Source of the DNA: Methanolobus profundi
GTDB taxonomy: Archaea > Halobacteriota > Methanosarcinia > Methanosarcinales > Methanosarcinaceae
DNA: 64,000 bases
NCBI RefSeq assembly: GCF_900114835.1
Contig: NZ_FOUJ01000007.1
Span: 62,001-126,000 of the forward strand
Direction of reading: 5' to 3'
Shown: positions 1-9,755 of the stretch, piece after piece
Layout of the letters: each line of letters begins with the position of its first letter
Numbering within the stretch: position 1 is the stretch's first letter
The notes under the pieces: generated by a model
Told to the model about the DNA's origin: nothing
Databases searched by the model: none
What the model saw: the letters and a program-made list of their open reading frames with translations, nothing else
Translations under genes and position numbers: made by a program

Positions 1-644
1 AGATTTTTGAGATGTTTCAATTTGAAAGGTACAAAGCGTAAATCAAAAAAATACAGTTGCATCAGTGCACTGACAAATAATCCTACAACAAATCCACCAG
101 CAAGACCTGATATCCCATATCCTAAAGCAACTGCAATGATTTGGAAGATTATTCTTGAAATATTATTTATAAATGATGTAGTTGCAGCAATACCTATTTT
201 TGCGCAGCCCAGTATACCACTTGCAACAGATCCATAGAATATTCCAACAATCAGTGCTAAAATTAGCCATATAAATGTTCCTGAATCATTAAGATCAACA
301 AAATACTTTCGAAATACTATTAATACTAACACTACTATCATTACAAAGAAAAAGCGAAGTATGGTAAATGCGCTGAAATATTCACTTTGTTCTTCCCCTT
401 CACTGATACGTTTGATTGCAGCATCACCAAAACCGCCGTCTGCTACCAGATTTATGACACTAATGTATGCAATGAACAGGAAATATCCTCCCAAGACACT
501 TGCACCTACTGTATGCGTGAAGTATATTGTGCTCAAAAATCCGATGAAGGTAAGTGCAACCTGCCAGATGAAGGATACTATGCTCTGACGTTTGATTGCA
601 TCTATGTTCATAATGCGTGAAAAGAAAGTGTTTAATTTGAACAT
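1..644 (-). CDS. Oligosaccharide flippase (Wzx/MATE-like), N-terminal part
   Basis: This reading frame on the minus strand runs open off the left window edge, so only about the first 214 residues are present. It starts at ATG 644-642, with a second possible ATG at 611. It shows alternating hydrophobic segments with short loops and the N-terminal style of polysaccharide biosynthesis flippases, which move lipid-linked glycans across the membrane. It is the last visible gene of a minus-strand run of nucleotide-sugar genes, which supports a role in export of surface glycan units. Family is inferred from topology, sequence style and context; the C-terminal half is outside the window. Confidence 0.72.
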   Translation of the reverse strand, partial: MFKLNTFFSRIMNIDAIKRQSIVSFIWQVALTFIGFLSTIYFTHTVGASVLGGYFLFIAYISVINLVADGGFGDAAIKRISEGEEQSEYFSAFTILRFFFVMIVVLVLIVFRKYFVDLNDSGTFIWLILALIVGIFYGSVASGILGCAKIGIAATTSFINNISRIIFQIIAVALGYGISGLAGGFVVGLFVSALMQLYFFDLRFVPFKLKHLKN

Positions 645-686
645 AGTTTTTACTCTTTTATTGAGTTAGGTGCCAAATCTGACCGA

Positions 687-1721
687 TTATGTATTTTTCA
701 TATCCCCTTCTATCATTATTTTAACCAGTTCACGAAGTCCGATTTTTGCTTCCCATCCTAATTTTTCCTTAGCTTTTGTTGGGTCCCCAATCAGAATATC
801 TACTTCAGTTGGCCTGTAATATTTAGAATCTACTTCTATCAGAACATCACCTGTGGAAACATCCACCCCTACTTCATTTATTCCCTCTCCTCGCCATTCA
901 ATTTGAATATCTACTTCTTCAAATGCAAGTTCTACAAATTCCCGTACAGAGCGTGTAGTTCCAGTGGCGATTACAAAATCATCTGGTACATCTTGCTGAA
1001 GCATAAGCCACATAGCTTCCACATAATCTCCAGCAAATCCCCAATCTCTCTTTGCATCCAAATTCCCAAGATATAATTTCTTTTGAATTCCTTTCTTTAT
1101 TTTGGAAACGGCCATTGTGATTTTCCTTGTTACAAATGTCTCGCCGCGGATGGGTGATTCGTGATTGAATAAAATACCGTTGCAGGCAAATATTCCATAA
1201 GCTTCACGATAGTTAATGGTAATCCAGTATGAATATAATTTAGCCACTGCATATGGGCTTCTTGGATAGAATGGAGTGTTCTCTTTTTGCGGAATCTCCT
1301 GTACTTTTCCATACAGTTCACTTGTTGAAGCCTGGTAGAATTTTGTTTTCTTTTCTAATCCTAGAATTCGTATGGCTTCTAAAATTCGAAGTGTTCCAAT
1401 TGCATCTGCATTTGCAGTATATTCTGGCGTATCAAATGAGATGTGTACATGACTCTGAGCGGCAAGATTGTATATTTCATCAGGTTGTGTTTCCTGAATT
1501 ATCCTTATCAAATTGGTAGAATCTGTAAGGTCTCCGTAGTGCAAGAAAAAATTCACATTCTTTTCATGTGTGTCTCTGTAAAGATGGTCTATACGTTTGG
1601 TGTTGAAAGATGATGATCGTCTTCTTATACCATGGACGATGTATCCTTTGTTAAGCAGAAACTCGGCTAGGTATGCGCCGTCCTGACCTGTGATTCCTGT
1701 TATCAGTGCTGTTTTTGCCAT
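687..1721 (-). CDS. gmd: GDP-mannose 4,6-dehydratase
   Basis: A 344-residue short-chain dehydrogenase of the extended type that converts GDP-mannose to GDP-4-keto-6-deoxymannose. Visible are the N-terminal NAD(P)-binding glycine motif ([11 protein letters not shown]), the RRRSSSFNT segment typical of Gmd, and the YxxxK catalytic pair in YAVAK. An upstream in-frame start exists at 1778, but ATG 1721 is preceded by AGAAGG and gives the normal family N-terminus, so I chose it. It lies 73 bp downstream of the decarboxylase-like gene in the same operon and feeds deoxyhexose donors (rhamnose, fucose or perosamine type) into surface glycans. Confidence 0.92.
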   Translation of the reverse strand: MAKTALITGITGQDGAYLAEFLLNKGYIVHGIRRRSSSFNTKRIDHLYRDTHEKNVNFFLHYGDLTDSTNLIRIIQETQPDEIYNLAAQSHVHISFDTPEYTANADAIGTLRILEAIRILGLEKKTKFYQASTSELYGKVQEIPQKENTPFYPRSPYAVAKLYSYWITINYREAYGIFACNGILFNHESPIRGETFVTRKITMAVSKIKKGIQKKLYLGNLDAKRDWGFAGDYVEAMWLMLQQDVPDDFVIATGTTRSVREFVELAFEEVDIQIEWRGEGINEVGVDVSTGDVLIEVDSKYYRPTEVDILIGDPTKAKEKLGWEAKIGLRELVKIMIEGDMKNT

Positions 1722-1794
1722 ATTATTGACCTTCTGATTTGTGATTTTTAATGTTTTGAACTGCCAGTAATCGAACATTGACTAAATTTTGATA

Positions 1795-2727
1795 TTATTG
1801 CTCTTTAAGCTCTTTGAAATAATCAATGGTCTGCTTCAAACCTTCTTTCAATCCTATATTTGGTTCCCATCCAAGAACTTCCTTTGCTCTGCTGATGTCC
1901 GGCCTCCTGACTTTTGGATCATCAATGGGAAGATTTTCGAAGGTAATATTGGAATCGCTTTCTATTAGCTTAATAACTTCTTCTGCAAACTCTAACACTG
2001 GCATCTCAGCCGGGTTTCCAATGTTCATAGGCTCTGTAAAGTCTGACATCATCAATCTGTATATTCCGTCGATGAGGTCAGACACATAGCAGAAAGAGCG
2101 TGTTTGAGTTCCATCGCCATATACCGTTATATCTTCACCCCTAAGGGCCTGATTTATAAAATTAGGAACAACTCTTCCATCATTTGCACGCATACGTGGT
2201 CCATAGGTATTGAATATACGCACAATTCTTGTATCAATTCCATGATATCTGTGATATGCCATAGTTATCGCTTCAGCATAGCGTTTTGCTTCATCATATA
2301 CTCCTCTTGGTCCAATTGGGTTCACATTTCCCCAATATGTTTCAGGTTGAGGGTTCACTAATGGGTCACCGTAGACTTCGGATGTGGATGCAATTAACAA
2401 CTTTGCTTTTTTCTCTTTTGCAAGTCCAAGCATATTATAAGTTCCCAATGCTCCTACTTTAAGAGTCTGTATGGGCAATTCAAGGTAATCTACAGGGGAA
2501 GCTGGACTTGCTAGATGGAATATGTAATCTATATTGTCTCCAAAATATATCGGCTTAGTTATGTCGTGTTTTAAATATGTGAATCTATCTGAGGATATAT
2601 GATCGATATTTCTTGTATTTCCTGTAACAAGATTATCTATACAAATTACCTCATGTCCCTTTTCAAGCAAAAGGTCACACAAATGTGATCCTAAAAATCC
2701 TGCACCACCGGTAACTATTGATTTCAT
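1795..2727 (-). CDS. NAD-dependent epimerase/dehydratase, UDP-glucuronate decarboxylase-like
   Basis: A 310-residue extended SDR. It has the NAD-binding motif [10 protein letters not shown] at the N-terminus, the catalytic YDEAK, and the [18 protein letters not shown] stretch that is characteristic of UDP-glucuronate decarboxylases, which make UDP-xylose. The ATG at 2727 is preferred over the GTG at 2736 because GTGAT precedes it at a suitable distance. It follows the nucleotidyltransferase gene by 12 bp. Other UDP-sugar epimerases share the fold, so the substrate is inferred. Confidence 0.85.
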   Translation of the reverse strand: MKSIVTGGAGFLGSHLCDLLLEKGHEVICIDNLVTGNTRNIDHISSDRFTYLKHDITKPIYFGDNIDYIFHLASPASPVDYLELPIQTLKVGALGTYNMLGLAKEKKAKLLIASTSEVYGDPLVNPQPETYWGNVNPIGPRGVYDEAKRYAEAITMAYHRYHGIDTRIVRIFNTYGPRMRANDGRVVPNFINQALRGEDITVYGDGTQTRSFCYVSDLIDGIYRLMMSDFTEPMNIGNPAEMPVLEFAEEVIKLIESDSNITFENLPIDDPKVRRPDISRAKEVLGWEPNIGLKEGLKQTIDYFKELKEQ

Positions 2728-2739
2728 TTGTATCACGCT

Positions 2740-3750
2740 TTAAAACTCTATTGAAGAAGAGTCTCCTATATTTAATGAGTTATGTTTACCAACAACATTT
2801 GCATCATCACCTACGATAGATGATTGCAGGTTCACTTTTGATACATGTGTGCGTGAACCAATAACACTGTCTGATATGATTGAGCTCTCAACGATGGTTC
2901 CCTCAGCAATGGATGCATATGGGCCAACTACCGAGTTGATAATTTTCACATTTTTCCCGATTGCTACAGGATGTATTATTACAGAATCAACACTTTCATG
3001 ATTCGGGCTGATGTTCTCTTTCTCATTGAGAAGTACCTGATTTGTTTCAAGGAGTGAGATTGCATGGCCACAGTCATACCAACTGGAAACCTCGAATGTT
3101 TTTAGCCTGCTGCCCCGTTGTATCATTTCCTGAAGTGCATCAGTCAATTGGAATTCTCCTCTTGATCTTGTATTGTTCTTGATCATTTGTTCAAGAACTT
3201 CAAATAGGGTCGGTGTATCTTTTATAAAGTATACTCCTGCAATTCCCAGGTTCGATGCTGGTTTTTCCGGTTTTTCTTCAAGTTTTTTGATGCAAGGCGA
3301 AGCGTTCTCTAGTTCAACGATCCCATATTTTCTTGGCTCATCTACTTCTCTTACGCCAATAGAACCTGCACATTTTTCATTTTCAGTGTGCATTTCATAG
3401 AAATCGCGATATCCAGATTTAAATATCATATCTCCAAGAGCTATCATTATATCTGAACCTTCTGCATATTCTCGTGTTATGTATACAGAATGCCCAAGAC
3501 CAAGTCTACTGGCCTGTTCTACATATCGGATATTAAATATATTGTGATAATGCTCATCTACATATGCTATCAATTGTTCTTTATGGTACCCGACAACAAG
3601 GATGATCTCTTCCGGTTCAAGATCGATAATTCTATCAAGGATGTGTCCTATAATAGGTTTCCCTGCAATGTAAACCATTGGTTTTGGTTTGGTGTGCGTG
3701 TGTGGGAATAGGCGTGTTCCGGTTCCAGCAGCGGGGATTATTACCTTCAT
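2740..3750 (-). CDS. Sugar nucleotidyltransferase with left-handed beta-helix C-terminus
   Basis: A 336-residue protein with an N-terminal nucleotidyltransferase domain (the [12 protein letters not shown] signature binds the nucleotide, KPKPM follows) and, from about residue 250, hexapeptide-like repeats ([22 protein letters not shown]) of a left-handed beta-helix. This architecture fits GlmU/RmlA-like archaeal enzymes that charge sugar-1-phosphates with UTP or dTTP. The start overlaps the stop of the upstream manC-like gene by one base (TAATG) with a GGAGAG ribosome site, so the two are translationally coupled. Exact substrate cannot be read from the sequence. Confidence 0.88.
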   Translation of the reverse strand: MKVIIPAAGTGTRLFPHTHTKPKPMVYIAGKPIIGHILDRIIDLEPEEIILVVGYHKEQLIAYVDEHYHNIFNIRYVEQASRLGLGHSVYITREYAEGSDIMIALGDMIFKSGYRDFYEMHTENEKCAGSIGVREVDEPRKYGIVELENASPCIKKLEEKPEKPASNLGIAGVYFIKDTPTLFEVLEQMIKNNTRSRGEFQLTDALQEMIQRGSRLKTFEVSSWYDCGHAISLLETNQVLLNEKENISPNHESVDSVIIHPVAIGKNVKIINSVVGPYASIAEGTIVESSIISDSVIGSRTHVSKVNLQSSIVGDDANVVGKHNSLNIGDSSSIEF

Positions 3751-5117
3751 TATTCTCTCCCGTAATCATCATCAAACCTTATAATATCATCCTCTTCCAC
3801 ATAATCGCCAAGTTGTACTTCAATGATCTCAAGAGGTACTTTCCCAGGGTTTGACAATCTGTGTTTCATGCCTGCCCTGATAAATGTACTTTCTCCCTGC
3901 CTTAAAAAGTAATGTTCTTCATCAGCCTGGACACATGCCATTCCCTTTACGACCACCCAGTGTTCACTCCTGTGATGATGTAATTGCAAGCTAAGTTTCT
4001 TTTGAGGCAGAACAACTATATTCTTGATCTTATGTCCATCTGAATTCTCAAGTATGGTGTATGAACCCCAAGGTCTGTACACAGTCTGGTGTAGTTCTGC
4101 ACGTTCGTCGTTGGTATCTTTAAGAGCAGAAACAACATCCTTTACTTTTTGACTACTAGTCTTTGGACATATCAACAATGCATCTGGAGTATCCACAACT
4201 ATCATATTAGTAACATCAATAAGCGATACTACCTTATCCTGCTTTGAGTAGATCAAGTTACCTGGTGAATCGATAAGTACATCATCACAGTTGTATACTA
4301 AATTACTATTGGCATCTTTCTCGAACTCTTCGTATATTGAATTGAAATTGCCCAGGTCACTCCATCTTTCCTGGAGTTTAACAACTGCGATACGGTCTGA
4401 TCTTTCCATGATCCCATAGTCAATAGATATGGAGTATATCTTCTCATATATTTCCTTTATATCTTCAGAATTCGTGAATTCAGCAGCTATATCAGGTTCA
4501 TATTTTTCAAGTTCCTCAAAAAAAACATCTGTGTCGAAGAGGAACATTCCGCTATTCCATAAGCATCCTTCTTCAATGTATTTTCTTGCAGTGGTTGCAT
4601 CTGGTTTTTCTCTGAATTCTGATACCTTGTATCCAATTCCAATTTGTTCAGATGGTTTGATGTATCCATATCCTGTGTGGGGTGAAGTGGGTTCAATGCC
4701 AAAGGTCAGAAGATACTCTGAAGCTAATGATTCGGACTCCTTGATAGTCAACATTGCATTTTTATCAAGTATGTGGTCAGATGAGAATATACCAACAACA
4801 GCTTTACCAAAGAGCATTTTGATCTCATGCATCCCATAAGTGATTGCAGGAAGGGTGTTCTTGCCAACTGGTTCTAAAAGAATATTCTCTTTTGGAATAT
4901 CATATCCAAGTTCCTCTATTTGTCCGCTAACAAAGAATTTTTGTGATTCATTTGTCACTACAAATATTTCGGATATTCCGGATATCTCCAGACATCTTAT
5001 TACTGTATCCTGAAAAAGCGAGGTTTCATTTAACTTCAAGAATTGTTTTGGATATTTTTCCCGGCTTAAAGGCCAAAGACGTGTACCTGAACCACCAGCA
5101 AGTATAATTGATTTTAT
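3750..5117 (-). CDS. manC: Mannose-1-phosphate guanylyltransferase / mannose-6-phosphate isomerase (ManC/AlgA type), apparent ATA start
   Basis: Bifunctional enzyme that makes GDP-mannose, the substrate of the downstream dehydratase. The N-terminal half has SIILAGGSGTRLWPLSREKY with PKQF, and the C-terminal half is a cupin with QLHHHRSEHWVVV and RPWGSY, as in type II phosphomannose isomerases. A frame-open ATG exists at 5234 but would add 39 atypical residues. A perfect GGAGG lies at 5128-5124, and six bases later, exactly where ATG is expected, is ATA (5117-5115) followed by AAA TCA, giving a 455-residue protein of usual length. No ATG, GTG or TTG lies between. I therefore infer initiation at AUA, or a recent mutation of the start codon. 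First gene of the operon. Confidence 0.85.
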   Translation of the reverse strand: MKSIILAGGSGTRLWPLSREKYPKQFLKLNETSLFQDTVIRCLEISGISEIFVVTNESQKFFVSGQIEELGYDIPKENILLEPVGKNTLPAITYGMHEIKMLFGKAVVGIFSSDHILDKNAMLTIKESESLASEYLLTFGIEPTSPHTGYGYIKPSEQIGIGYKVSEFREKPDATTARKYIEEGCLWNSGMFLFDTDVFFEELEKYEPDIAAEFTNSEDIKEIYEKIYSISIDYGIMERSDRIAVVKLQERWSDLGNFNSIYEEFEKDANSNLVYNCDDVLIDSPGNLIYSKQDKVVSLIDVTNMIVVDTPDALLICPKTSSQKVKDVVSALKDTNDERAELHQTVYRPWGSYTILENSDGHKIKNIVVLPQKKLSLQLHHHRSEHWVVVKGMACVQADEEHYFLRQGESTFIRAGMKHRLSNPGKVPLEIIEVQLGDYVEEDDIIRFDDDYGRE

Positions 5118-5123
5118 AAAATT

Positions 5124-5128
5124 CCTCC
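5124..5128 (-). promoter_or_regulatory. Ribosome binding site deciding the manC start
   Basis: GGAGG on the minus strand, six bases before the ATA codon at 5117. It is the only strong Shine-Dalgarno site near the expected N-terminus and is the main argument for the non-AUG start. Confidence 0.6.
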
Positions 5129-5340
5129 AATTACATACATTATTATGGGTTTCATGTTTTTTGTCAATAAATGGACATCCAAATATATAAGAGAATGGTA
5201 TTTTTTTAGAGGACCGCCTGTCGGCAGGATGCATTTTAGTATTTAGTGCTCATTATCTCAATTCTTAAGTACTATTAACTTAATCATATCCCAGAAACCC
5301 TATTATTTCTAATTTAAACTTAAACCCATTATGTGATCAC

Positions 5341-6189
5341 ATGGCATACCAGATCGTAGAAAAAAAAGAGATTGCACCATCGGTGCACATGATGAAGATC
5401 CAGGCACCGGATGTTGCTAAAGCTGCAAAGGCCGGCCAGTTCATTATATTACGTATTGACGAAACCAGCGAAAGAGTTCCTCTGACTATTGCTGATTTTG
5501 ATGCAGTTGAAGGTACTATAACCATTATCTTCCAGGAGATGGGCAAGACCACAAAGCAGCTTGCAAAGATGTCACCATCAGATGCGCTTCAGGACTTTGT
5601 AGGTCCTCTGGGAACACCTGCAGATGTCAGGGAACTGGGTACCGTTATCCTTGTAGGTGGCGGAGTAGGTATTGCTCCTGTATATCCACAGGTCAGGGCA
5701 TATCGCGAGGCAGGTAACAAGGTAATATCAGTTATCGGTGCAAGGAACGAAAGTCTTCTCATTCTTGAAGATGAGATGGAAGAAGCTTCAGATGAACTCC
5801 ATGTTGCAACAGATGATGGTTCCAAAGGTCACCACGGTTTTGTCACAGATGTCGTAAAAGGCATCCTTGACAGTGGCGAGAAAGTCGCAAGGGTAGTCGT
5901 TATAGGTCCTCCTATTCTGATGAAGGTTGCAGCAGGTATGCTGGAGCCTTATGGAGTAGAGACCCTTGTAAGTCTGAACCCTATCATGGTCGATGGTACC
6001 GGTATGTGTGGGGGATGCAGAGTATCCATAGGCGGAGAGACCAAATTTGCATGTGTTGATGGTCCTGAGTTCGATGCTCACAAAGTGGACTTCAATCTCC
6101 TGATGAGTCGTCTGGCCCTGTACAGGGACGAAGAATCAAAATGTCTTGATGCTCACAACCACAAGTGTACCTGCAGAGGTGAGAACTGA
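5341..6189 (+). CDS. Ferredoxin/NAD(P) oxidoreductase small subunit (NfnA/SudB-like)
   Basis: A 282-residue FAD/NAD-binding protein of the dihydroorotate dehydrogenase electron-transfer-subunit family. FAD-binding barrel residues (VPLTIAD) are N-terminal, the NAD-binding GGGVGIAPVYP is around residue 105, and a C-terminal 2Fe-2S region has GMCGGCRV and a later Cys. In this family it pairs with a GltA-like subunit to move electrons between NAD(P)H and ferredoxin or polysulfide. It overlaps the next gene by one base (TGATG), so the pair is one unit. The exact electron acceptor is not decidable from sequence. Confidence 0.88.
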   Translation: MAYQIVEKKEIAPSVHMMKIQAPDVAKAAKAGQFIILRIDETSERVPLTIADFDAVEGTITIIFQEMGKTTKQLAKMSPSDALQDFVGPLGTPADVRELGTVILVGGGVGIAPVYPQVRAYREAGNKVISVIGARNESLLILEDEMEEASDELHVATDDGSKGHHGFVTDVVKGILDSGEKVARVVVIGPPILMKVAAGMLEPYGVETLVSLNPIMVDGTGMCGGCRVSIGGETKFACVDGPEFDAHKVDFNLLMSRLALYRDEESKCLDAHNHKCTCRGEN

Positions 6190-7559
6190 TGGTTGACAGA
6201 CAGGCAATGCCATTGCAGGACCCTGAAGTAAGAGCAAAGAACTTCAATGAGGTCGCACTTGGTTACACTGATGAGATGGCACTCGCTGAAGCTTCAAGGT
6301 GCCTTGAGTGTAAGAACCCGAAATGTGTTGAAGGATGTCCGGTAAACATCGATATCCCTGGTTTTATATCCTGCATAAAGGAAGAGGACTTTGACGGAGC
6401 TATCGATACCATCAAACTAACAAATATGCTCCCTGCAGTTTGTGGAAGGGTATGCCCGCAGGAAGTACAGTGTGAACTTCATTGTATCCTGGCAAAGAAG
6501 GGTGAACCTGTTGCCATTGGAAGACTTGAGCGCTTCTGTGCTGATTATGAAAGGAAGAAGGGTGTAACACCACCAACGCGCTCAGAGTCCACAGGCAAGA
6601 CAGTGGCTGTCATAGGTGCCGGACCAGCAGGTCTCACAGCAGCAGCAGACCTTGCAAAGGCAGGTCATTCAGTTACTATATTCGAATCACTCCATGACAC
6701 CGGAGGTGTCCTGACCTACGGAATTCCTGAGTTCAGGCTTCCAAAGGCAATAGTAAAGGAAGAGGTCGAGTACATCAAACAGCTTGGTGTTGATGTGAAA
6801 GTGGATTATGTCATTGGTAAGATAAAGACCCTTGATGAGCTAAGGACCGAGTTCGATGCTGTCTTCCTTGGAACTGGCGCAGGATTGCCTAAGTTCATGG
6901 GTATCGAAGGTGAGAACTTAAACGGAGTTTACTCCGCAAATGAGTTCCTTACAAGGGTCAACCTCATGAAGGCTTATCAGTTCCCTGACTACGGTACTCC
7001 TATCAAGAGAGGTAAGAAGGTCGTTGTAGTTGGTGGCGGTAACGTTGCAATGGATGCCGCACGTAGTGCACTCCGTCTTGGTGCCGATGAGGTAAGCGTT
7101 GTCTATCGTCGTGGTGAAGAGGAACTTCCTGCAAGGAAGGAAGAGGTTGAGAATGCAAAGGAAGAAGGTATTGTTTTCAGGCTTCTGACCAATCCTACAA
7201 AGATCCTTGAAGGGGAGAATATGTCCGTCAACGGTGTCGAATGCATCAGGATGGAACTTGGTGAGCCAGATGAGTCCGGACGCAGAAGTCCTGTTGCTGT
7301 TGAAGGTTCAGAACATGTCGTCGATGCTGATATTGTCATCATTGCTATAGGTACTTCACCAAACCCTATGATCTTTTCAGGATCAGAAGGATTGGAGACG
7401 AACAAAAGGGGAACTATCGTAGTCGATGATTCCGGTAAGACCTCAATTGATAACGTCTACTCAGGTGGCGATGCTGTTACAGGTGCTGCAACAGTTATCA
7501 GTGCTATGGGTGCAGGTAAGGTCGCTGCACAGGCAATAAATGAATATCTTTCAAACTGA
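6189..7559 (+). CDS. gltA: NADPH-dependent glutamate synthase small-chain-like flavoprotein (NfnB/SudA-like)
   Basis: A 456-residue protein with an N-terminal 4Fe-4S region (CLECKNPKCVEGCPVN and CGRVCPQEVQCE), a first dinucleotide fold (VIGAGPAGL) and a second one (VVVVGGGNVAMDAAR). This is the architecture of the glutamate-synthase beta/NfnB/sulfide dehydrogenase alpha family. Because no large glutamate synthase subunit is adjacent and the partner is the NfnA/SudB-like protein, a transhydrogenase or sulfide-dehydrogenase role is more likely than glutamate synthesis. The C-rich hairpin CCGG...CCGG and T-rich run at 7566-7595 may end transcription. Confidence 0.9.
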   Translation: MVDRQAMPLQDPEVRAKNFNEVALGYTDEMALAEASRCLECKNPKCVEGCPVNIDIPGFISCIKEEDFDGAIDTIKLTNMLPAVCGRVCPQEVQCELHCILAKKGEPVAIGRLERFCADYERKKGVTPPTRSESTGKTVAVIGAGPAGLTAAADLAKAGHSVTIFESLHDTGGVLTYGIPEFRLPKAIVKEEVEYIKQLGVDVKVDYVIGKIKTLDELRTEFDAVFLGTGAGLPKFMGIEGENLNGVYSANEFLTRVNLMKAYQFPDYGTPIKRGKKVVVVGGGNVAMDAARSALRLGADEVSVVYRRGEEELPARKEEVENAKEEGIVFRLLTNPTKILEGENMSVNGVECIRMELGEPDESGRRSPVAVEGSEHVVDADIVIIAIGTSPNPMIFSGSEGLETNKRGTIVVDDSGKTSIDNVYSGGDAVTGAATVISAMGAGKVAAQAINEYLSN

Positions 7560-7626
7560 CCATATCCGGCTTTGTCCGGGTATTCTTTCTTTTTTCCGGA
7601 CATCTTTTTAAGCTGGTGTAAGTTAC

Positions 7627-9678
7627 ATGGTATCAATGAAAAAAGGTAGCTCTTTTTCTGGCAGGTCTGAAAGGTCCGGTAGCTCAGGTTCACATCTGAA
7701 GAGTGCTAGTCTTCCTTCCTCCATTCAAAAAGGACATTTGGGTAGGATGTCCGGGAAGGGTACAGCTCAAAAGAAACAGGTACAAAGGTATGCCAGCAAT
7801 GAGAAGGACTACATCTTCTGGTGTATGGATTGCAATGTCCCACTTCTTGAAAATGGCTGCAATACCTGTGGAAAAGAAGGCAAAAGGATCGATCTTTCAC
7901 AGCCTGCTGATGTAAGGTTCTGTTCTCCATATGAAAGGAGTGTTCTCCATGAACTTCTGATGGCTGCCTTTGAATGTGATCCGTTAGGAGACCGTATAAT
8001 TCTTCTGAACAAGATCCCGGGTGACGATAAGACCGATGAGATATTGGTCGATGGTCTCTTTTTCGGGATATTTCGTTTTGATATTCAGAAGATGGACTAT
8101 GTTTTTGAGCCCTCTGTACAGGGTGCGAATATCCTTCTTGAGAACACAACCTGTAAAACCGTAGTTCTGAAAAAGAATTCCAAACACCTCAATGGTAAAA
8201 AAGTAAAATATGACCTTGTTGAGTCTGTTTCTCCTGACGTCCGTGAAAACGATGTCGTTCTTGTAAGGTCCGGCAATCTCACGGGCTTTGGAATATCTTA
8301 TTGTGATGCAAAAGATGCATCTTCCACAGATGGTCCTGTACTAAGGGTCAGGAAGATCGACTCGCAGCATGTTCCATTGAGCTCGAAGGTCCCTGTGATG
8401 GATGAGGTGATAGCTGCGAATGTGTCCTATATACGCGCCATTGGCAAGAATGCCATCAATACCATAAAAGGGATCGCGAATCAGAAAGAGTACAAAAAGC
8501 TCCCTGTGAATGTGTCATTCAGTGGGGGTAAGGATAGTCTTGTTGTACTTGATCTTACTCTGAGTGCGCTTAAGAACAGGGAGGTCAGAGCTTTCTTCCT
8601 CAATACTGGGATAGAATTCCCGGAAACAACTGATTTCGTCAGCAAATATTGCAGTGACAATGGTGTCGAACTCATCGAGAAACGGGCAGTTTCGGATTTC
8701 TGGGACAATGTGGATACATTTGGTCCCCCTGCAAAGGATTTCCGCTGGTGTTGCAAGATATGCAAACTGGCACCGGCAAATACTGCAATAGAGGAATGTC
8801 TTGAAAAAGCTCCTACTTGCATAACAGTCGATGGAAAAAGGCGATATGAATCTTTTTCAAGAGCGAATATATCAACAAGCGAGAAGAACCCATTTGTGCC
8901 AGGTCAGCTCAATATTTTTCCTATAAAGGACTGGAAAGCAATAGAGGTCTGGCTGTATATCTACTGGAGAAAACTCGAATATAATCCTCTCTATGATCTT
9001 GGATTCGAGAGGGTAGGTTGTTATCTGTGCCCTGCAGCTCTCTCTGCAGAGTATAAGAGACTCCAGGTCCTTCACCCGGAATTACATGACCGGTGGGAAT
9101 CCTTCCTTGTCCAATGGGCAAAAAAGAACGGGCTCTCAGAGCAGTTCATAGAACATGGTCTCTGGAGATGGAAAGAACTTCCTCCTAAGATGCTGAAGCT
9201 ATGTGAGGAGATAGGAATTCCTACTTCTGCAACAGCTAGTGGATCTCCATTTAACGTTAACATCACATCAGGTATCTCTCCGTGCAAAGCGGGAGGATAC
9301 AGCATTGAGGCTTCGATACATGGTCTCTCTATGAAAAGGACCATGGGTGTCATGAATATCATTGGAAGTATGGTCTTCTCAGAGGAATTGGGTCTGCTCA
9401 TGATAAAAGCAGAACCTTCAACTGTCAAGATATTCTCATCAGGAAGTCTTGTGGTAAATTCAGAAAGTAAGGATGCTGCAGATAAGTTATTCAGGGAAGT
9501 ATCACGCCAGTTGCTAAAAGCACACAGGTGCACAGGGTGTGGTATATGCATCAAAGCCTGTCCGGTGAATGCTATCGAGCTAAAAGATGGTTGTATCAAT
9601 GTGAACGACAGATGTATACGTTGCGGAAAATGTAATGATGCATGTGTGGTCCTGAGGTACGAAGGTAAGTTATCATGA
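7627..9678 (+). CDS. PAPS-reductase-family protein with zinc ribbon and C-terminal ferredoxin domain
   Basis: A 683-residue multidomain protein. Near residue 62 a zinc-ribbon pattern (CMDCNVP...CNTCG) is seen, followed by a PUA-like region, then the PP-loop ATP pyrophosphatase motif SFSGGKDSLVVLDL around residue 297, a Cys cluster (WCCKICK, GCYLCP), and a C-terminal pair of 4Fe-4S motifs (CTGCGICIKACP and CIRCGKCNDAC). This arrangement is known from methanogen genomes as a phosphoadenosine phosphosulfate reductase homologue. Function may be sulfate/sulfonate reduction or thiolation of RNA; the PUA-like part favours an RNA or nucleotide role, which is inference. ATG 7636 is an alternative start. 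Confidence 0.85.
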   Translation: MVSMKKGSSFSGRSERSGSSGSHLKSASLPSSIQKGHLGRMSGKGTAQKKQVQRYASNEKDYIFWCMDCNVPLLENGCNTCGKEGKRIDLSQPADVRFCSPYERSVLHELLMAAFECDPLGDRIILLNKIPGDDKTDEILVDGLFFGIFRFDIQKMDYVFEPSVQGANILLENTTCKTVVLKKNSKHLNGKKVKYDLVESVSPDVRENDVVLVRSGNLTGFGISYCDAKDASSTDGPVLRVRKIDSQHVPLSSKVPVMDEVIAANVSYIRAIGKNAINTIKGIANQKEYKKLPVNVSFSGGKDSLVVLDLTLSALKNREVRAFFLNTGIEFPETTDFVSKYCSDNGVELIEKRAVSDFWDNVDTFGPPAKDFRWCCKICKLAPANTAIEECLEKAPTCITVDGKRRYESFSRANISTSEKNPFVPGQLNIFPIKDWKAIEVWLYIYWRKLEYNPLYDLGFERVGCYLCPAALSAEYKRLQVLHPELHDRWESFLVQWAKKNGLSEQFIEHGLWRWKELPPKMLKLCEEIGIPTSATASGSPFNVNITSGISPCKAGGYSIEASIHGLSMKRTMGVMNIIGSMVFSEELGLLMIKAEPSTVKIFSSGSLVVNSESKDAADKLFREVSRQLLKAHRCTGCGICIKACPVNAIELKDGCINVNDRCIRCGKCNDACVVLRYEGKLS

Positions 9679-9755
9679 CCTTTATGCCGCTTTCACAGTA
9701 ATTATTAATAGCTTAATATATTATATAAAAACAAAAGAAGGTTTGAAGGATACAA

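Noticed and set aside
7-620. Plus-strand frames at the left edge
   Set aside because: The minus strand here encodes an uninterrupted flippase with sensible membrane helices; the plus frames are shadows.
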